Assembly (NCBI RefSeq): GCF_963855985.1
Contig: NC_087093.1
Location: 6,455,501 to 6,519,500 of the forward strand
Source of the DNA: Ostrinia nubilalis
Lineage: Eukaryota > Arthropoda > Insecta > Lepidoptera > Crambidae
DNA: 64,000 nt
Direction: 5' to 3'
Shown here: in pieces, positions 61,517-64,000 of the stretch
Layout of the letters: the number at the start of each line of letters is the position of its first letter
How positions within the stretch are numbered: position 1 is the stretch's first letter
Program-made: the position numbers and the translations under genes
Notes under the pieces: model-generated
Databases searched by the model: none
Told to the model about the DNA's origin: nothing
What the model saw: only the letters and a program-made list of their open reading frames with translations

Positions 61517-62086
61517 CAATGATATTATATAAAAACAAAAGCAGATATGTTATAAGCGCTCGCGCTGTGAATACTCAAATACGTCCCAATTGGGACGTCT
61601 TGTGTTTAGTCTTCGTGTGGCCTGCGTCGTGCGCAATCGCGTGTACCACACCGTAAGTTCCTGTGTTCTTACCAAAATAAATAAAAAATGCCATCGTGTG
61701 TGTTTCGAAAGTGTACCAATTATGACTCTAAAGTAAACAAAATACAAGGGATCTCTTACCACATGTGATTATGCAAAATTTTTAGTATTTATATTTTCAA
61801 TTATTTATGCAAACAATCAAGACGCCATGCGCCATGTTCAAGTTAAGAAAGAGAAAGCGATCTTGTTTTGACGTTAGAGCGATAAGGATGCGTGCGCTGC
61901 GGACATAGATTAGTTAGTGCAGAATCGTTAAAACTATAGCTATCTCTTTCATTTGCGTGCTATTTCGTATCTTTTGTTTCACTTATCAGTTACATTTGTC
62001 AATGTGTGCAATTTGGAATAGCTCGGCACGGATTAAAATCGTAATTTCTATGAACGTAACATATCTATAGTTCTTTAATATCATTG
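61517..62086. mobile_element. P-element-like 570-bp transposon with 8-bp target duplication
   Basis: Ends CAATGATATTA...TAATATCATTG (11-bp exact inverted repeat) are flanked by a perfect 8-bp duplication CCAGACGC (61509-61516 and 62087-62094). Taking it out restores the LINE codons ...QRL EFYIES. CA...TG ends with an 8-bp duplication fit the P superfamily, and the element carries the start of a THAP domain, the DNA-binding domain of P transposases. An 18-bp palindrome ACGTCCCAATTGGGACGT lies near the left end (61582-61599). Confidence 0.8.
61688..61768 (+). pseudogene. N-terminal start of a THAP zinc finger, 26 codons
   Basis: ATG at 61688 opens MPSCVFRKCTNYDSKVNK and ends GISYHM then TGA. 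M-P-x-C-x4-C and the ISYH stretch are the first half of the THAP signature (C2CH); the rest of the domain is absent. A possible donor CAT/GTGATT overlaps the stop, so this may be the first exon of a longer gene cut off by internal deletion of a P-like transposon. It cannot fold as a zinc finger on its own. Confidence 0.6.
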
Positions 62087-63700
62087 CCAGACGCTGTTTT
62101 ATCAATTGTTCAAAAATTTTACCTACACACGACGTTAGAGCTATCGGACGATAAGAGTCTGGACAATTTTTATCTTTATTCGGTTTTAATATTGGAACTA
62201 AGCAGTCAGTCTTCCATTGACCTGGAATCAGATTTTCCTTCCACAAACTATTCATGATAAATAGAAATTTTAATAGGTTTTGTTTATTTAATTTTTTTAA
62301 CATTTTGTAAGAGATAAAATCCAAGCCGCAAGCGGTGTCCTTTCGTGATTTGATCGCTGATATAAGCTCAGTAAATGTAAACATGCTTAACAGATAAGAA
62401 TTTGCATTACTTGCTGTATGATTAGTGAAATCTAATGGTGGCGATTCTGCATGGTCTGGAGTGTATTTCGTAAGAAAATCATGAACCCAAAGCGGACAAG
62501 AATCGTTCTGCGAAAACTTGCAATTATTACTTTTATTAAATTTACGTAAAGTATTCCAAATATGAGATATGGGAGTAAATCTACTTAAATTAGAACAAAA
62601 TTCTTTCCAACTCTCAATTTTTTCTGTATTAATAACACGCTTTTTCAGGGCTTGTAATTTTTTAAAATGTACATAATTTTCAGGAGTAGGGTCATTTTTG
62701 AATTGCACGTAAGCTTCTTTCGAGTTTTGTACAGCATTAGCACAGCGATCATTCCACCAAGGAACCGAAAGACGTTTAGACTTTATAACTGACGATCTGT
62801 GTGGAACGAAACGTTGAGATTGACTTTTTTTATTTGAGTTTGGCATTGACATATTTACAGCTGACTTGATGATGTCACAAAAGTTGTTGTACAATTCCAA
62901 AACATTACTATTGGACACTGTAAAATCATTCAACATTTCATTGACTAACTTTGAGTAATGTTTCCAATTAACTAGTTTAAGATTAGGATGATCAGGGATA
63001 TCAGTACCTGCTGGCATGTATGTTAGACGTGGTTGCGATGCAGTTGGTAATAGTTGTATTGAGGTTATGGTGGGTAAATGATAACTACCAAGTGGATCAT
63101 CGTGCACTTTCCAGTCACAGGATAAAGCTAAACAGGGGCTCACCATAGTCAAGTCGAGTCCGTTCGGTCTCCAGACATGTGTTCCCACAGTCGTGGCCTG
63201 CTTATCATTTAATAAAACTAAATCACAATCATCTAAACTATCTAAAATATCTCGTCCTCGACTGTCTACAGTGTTACAGCCCCATATGGTATGATGGGCG
63301 TTAAAATCTCCAGCTACAATAACTGGCTTTGGCAAACTTACTATTAAATCTGAAAATTTCTTTATATGAAATCTAGGTGAACTATTAGTAGGACAATAAA
63401 CTGAAACTATTGTGTATGATTTATTATTGATTGTGATTTGAACTGCTAAGTTTTGTAATGAGTTATCAAAATAAGTTTGAAGTCTACAATATTGAATTCT
63501 TTCATGAATCAGAATGGCTACTCCATTATGATCATTTCCACAGTCATTTCGCTCTATTTTATAACCTTTAACCTTAAATTTGTGAATAGGCTTAAGCCAA
63601 GTCTCAGATATTACAGCAATATCTATACAATTATCATAAATAAACTTAGTAAATAAATTGCGATTGCACAGAAAGCTCTGAGCATTCCATTGAACTATAT

Positions 63701-63979
63701 TTATTTGGTCTTCGAATTTGATGAATTAAAATTTTTACTGAAAGTGTCTGTAAGAATATCTAAAATGTTTTTGGATGAAATAGTTGTGTTGTTGCTTTTA
63801 TTTAATGTTATAATTTTAACTATTGACTCTATTAAAAGATTCATTACCGTTGCATCAGAGTTCAATATAGACATTAAGTTGTTTTCAGGCTTTGATAAGT
63901 ATTTATTATTTGTTCTTAATTCTGGAAAGGTTTGTTTACTAGATATGTCTGCATAAGTGGGAGCTTTAACAAATTTCAC
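63701..63979 (-). CDS. LINE ORF1 (gag-like) C-terminal end, partial
   Basis: The open frame enters from the right edge and stops at TAA 63703-63701. The visible part is Asn/Ser/Lys-rich and low in complexity (KNFNSSNSKTK at the end). No zinc knuckle is visible in this piece; those usually lie further upstream. It overlaps the start of ORF2 by a few codons in another frame. Confidence 0.55.
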   Translation of the reverse strand: MKFVKAPTYADISSKQTFPELRTNNKYLSKPENNLMSILNSDATVMNLLIESIVKIITLNKSNNTTISSKNILDILTDTFSKNFNSSNSKTK

Positions 63980-64000
63980 TCTATTTTCTTGTATTTTCTT

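Larger units (their letters stand above)
56426..63710 (-). pseudogene. LINE ORF2: endonuclease, reverse transcriptase, RNase H, interrupted
   Basis: Reading the four pieces in order gives a frame that is open at every junction I checked. EN: IVQWNAQS, ISETWL, VAGDFNAHH, and a final SYH box where SDH is usual. RT: LPSNQFGFRRGRSARES, CQGGILSPLL and the catalytic LQFADDLAIY. RNase H: YTDGSK, YTAEACAVLAALE, VTDSMS and SHVGVVGNEEAD, i.e. all four acidic positions. Without the insertions it would be roughly 1,250 codons. It cannot be translated whole as it stands. The absence of stops suggests all three insertions arrived while the LINE was still young. Confidence 0.85.
56242..64000 (-). mobile_element. 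I-group non-LTR retrotransposon (EN, RT, RNase H) split by three DNA transposons
   Basis: Minus-strand element running off the right edge. The 3' end is a poly(A) at 56258-56242. Host DNA between it and Pcmt is about 120 bp. The pieces of ORF2 lie at 63710-62087, 61516-60528, 59316-about 59120 and about 57385-56426; the intervening blocks are insertions (own entries). The carboxyl end of ORF1 lies at 63979-63701. RNase H downstream of the RT, and EN at the start, place it in the I/LOA-like group; the exact clade needs a tree. Confidence 0.9.

Overview
The window is insect nuclear DNA, almost certainly from a moth or butterfly. The genes are split by many short introns with ordinary GT-AG junctions, intergenic DNA is AT-rich, and several mobile elements are types I associate with Lepidoptera: Lep1-like Helitrons (A|TC...CTAG|T ends), an RTE-type LINE tail and a tRNA-headed SINE. 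No prokaryotic gene, CRISPR array or operon was seen.

Layout. (1) 184-16556, plus strand: the turtle (tutl) gene, missing only its upstream start: five Ig domains, two FN3 domains, one membrane helix and a Pro/Ala/Arg-rich tail. Its introns hold a hAT-like element with a nested Helitron, a 463-bp MITE, a 5'-truncated LINE and a 950-bp inverted-repeat unit. (2) 21109-22470, plus: a secreted neutral lipase with a complete Ser-Asp-His triad. (3) 25011-27537, minus: a tentative gene of tiny exons (about 73 aa), with a textbook TATA/Inr/DPE promoter 4.6 kb upstream at 32173. (4) 27.5-39.1 kb: gene-poor, with fold-back elements, retroelement tails and long inverted repeats. (5) 39107-48094, minus: nonA/hrp65, a DBHS RNA-binding protein (two RRMs, NOPS, coiled coil). 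Its coiled-coil exon and adjoining 5' splice site are tandemly repeated 15 times in a 138-bp unit. (6) 48936-54415, plus: mei-9/XPF, complete at 895 codons and head-to-head with nonA. (7) 54903-56123, minus: Pcmt, complete at 225 codons and tail-to-tail with mei-9. (8) 56242-64000, minus: a non-LTR retrotransposon with EN, RT and RNase H whose poly(A) end lies about 120 bp from the Pcmt start. Its second ORF looks intact except for three DNA-transposon insertions: a P-like element carrying the start of a THAP domain, a PIF/Harbinger-like element, and a 1.7-kb inverted-repeat element containing a CpG-rich promoter-like segment.

The host genes serve neural cell-surface recognition (tutl), lipid hydrolysis, nuclear RNA handling (nonA), DNA repair (mei-9) and protein repair (Pcmt). 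Nothing suggests they act as one system; shared features are limited to the divergent nonA/mei-9 promoter region and the converging mei-9/Pcmt 3' ends. The strongest candidate for something undescribed is the nonA array: every copy carries a 5' splice site in the same phase, so splice-site choice could set the coiled-coil length in 46-residue steps, if the array is not an assembly artefact.

All calls come from reading translations, splice sites and repeats by eye. No similarity search was run.
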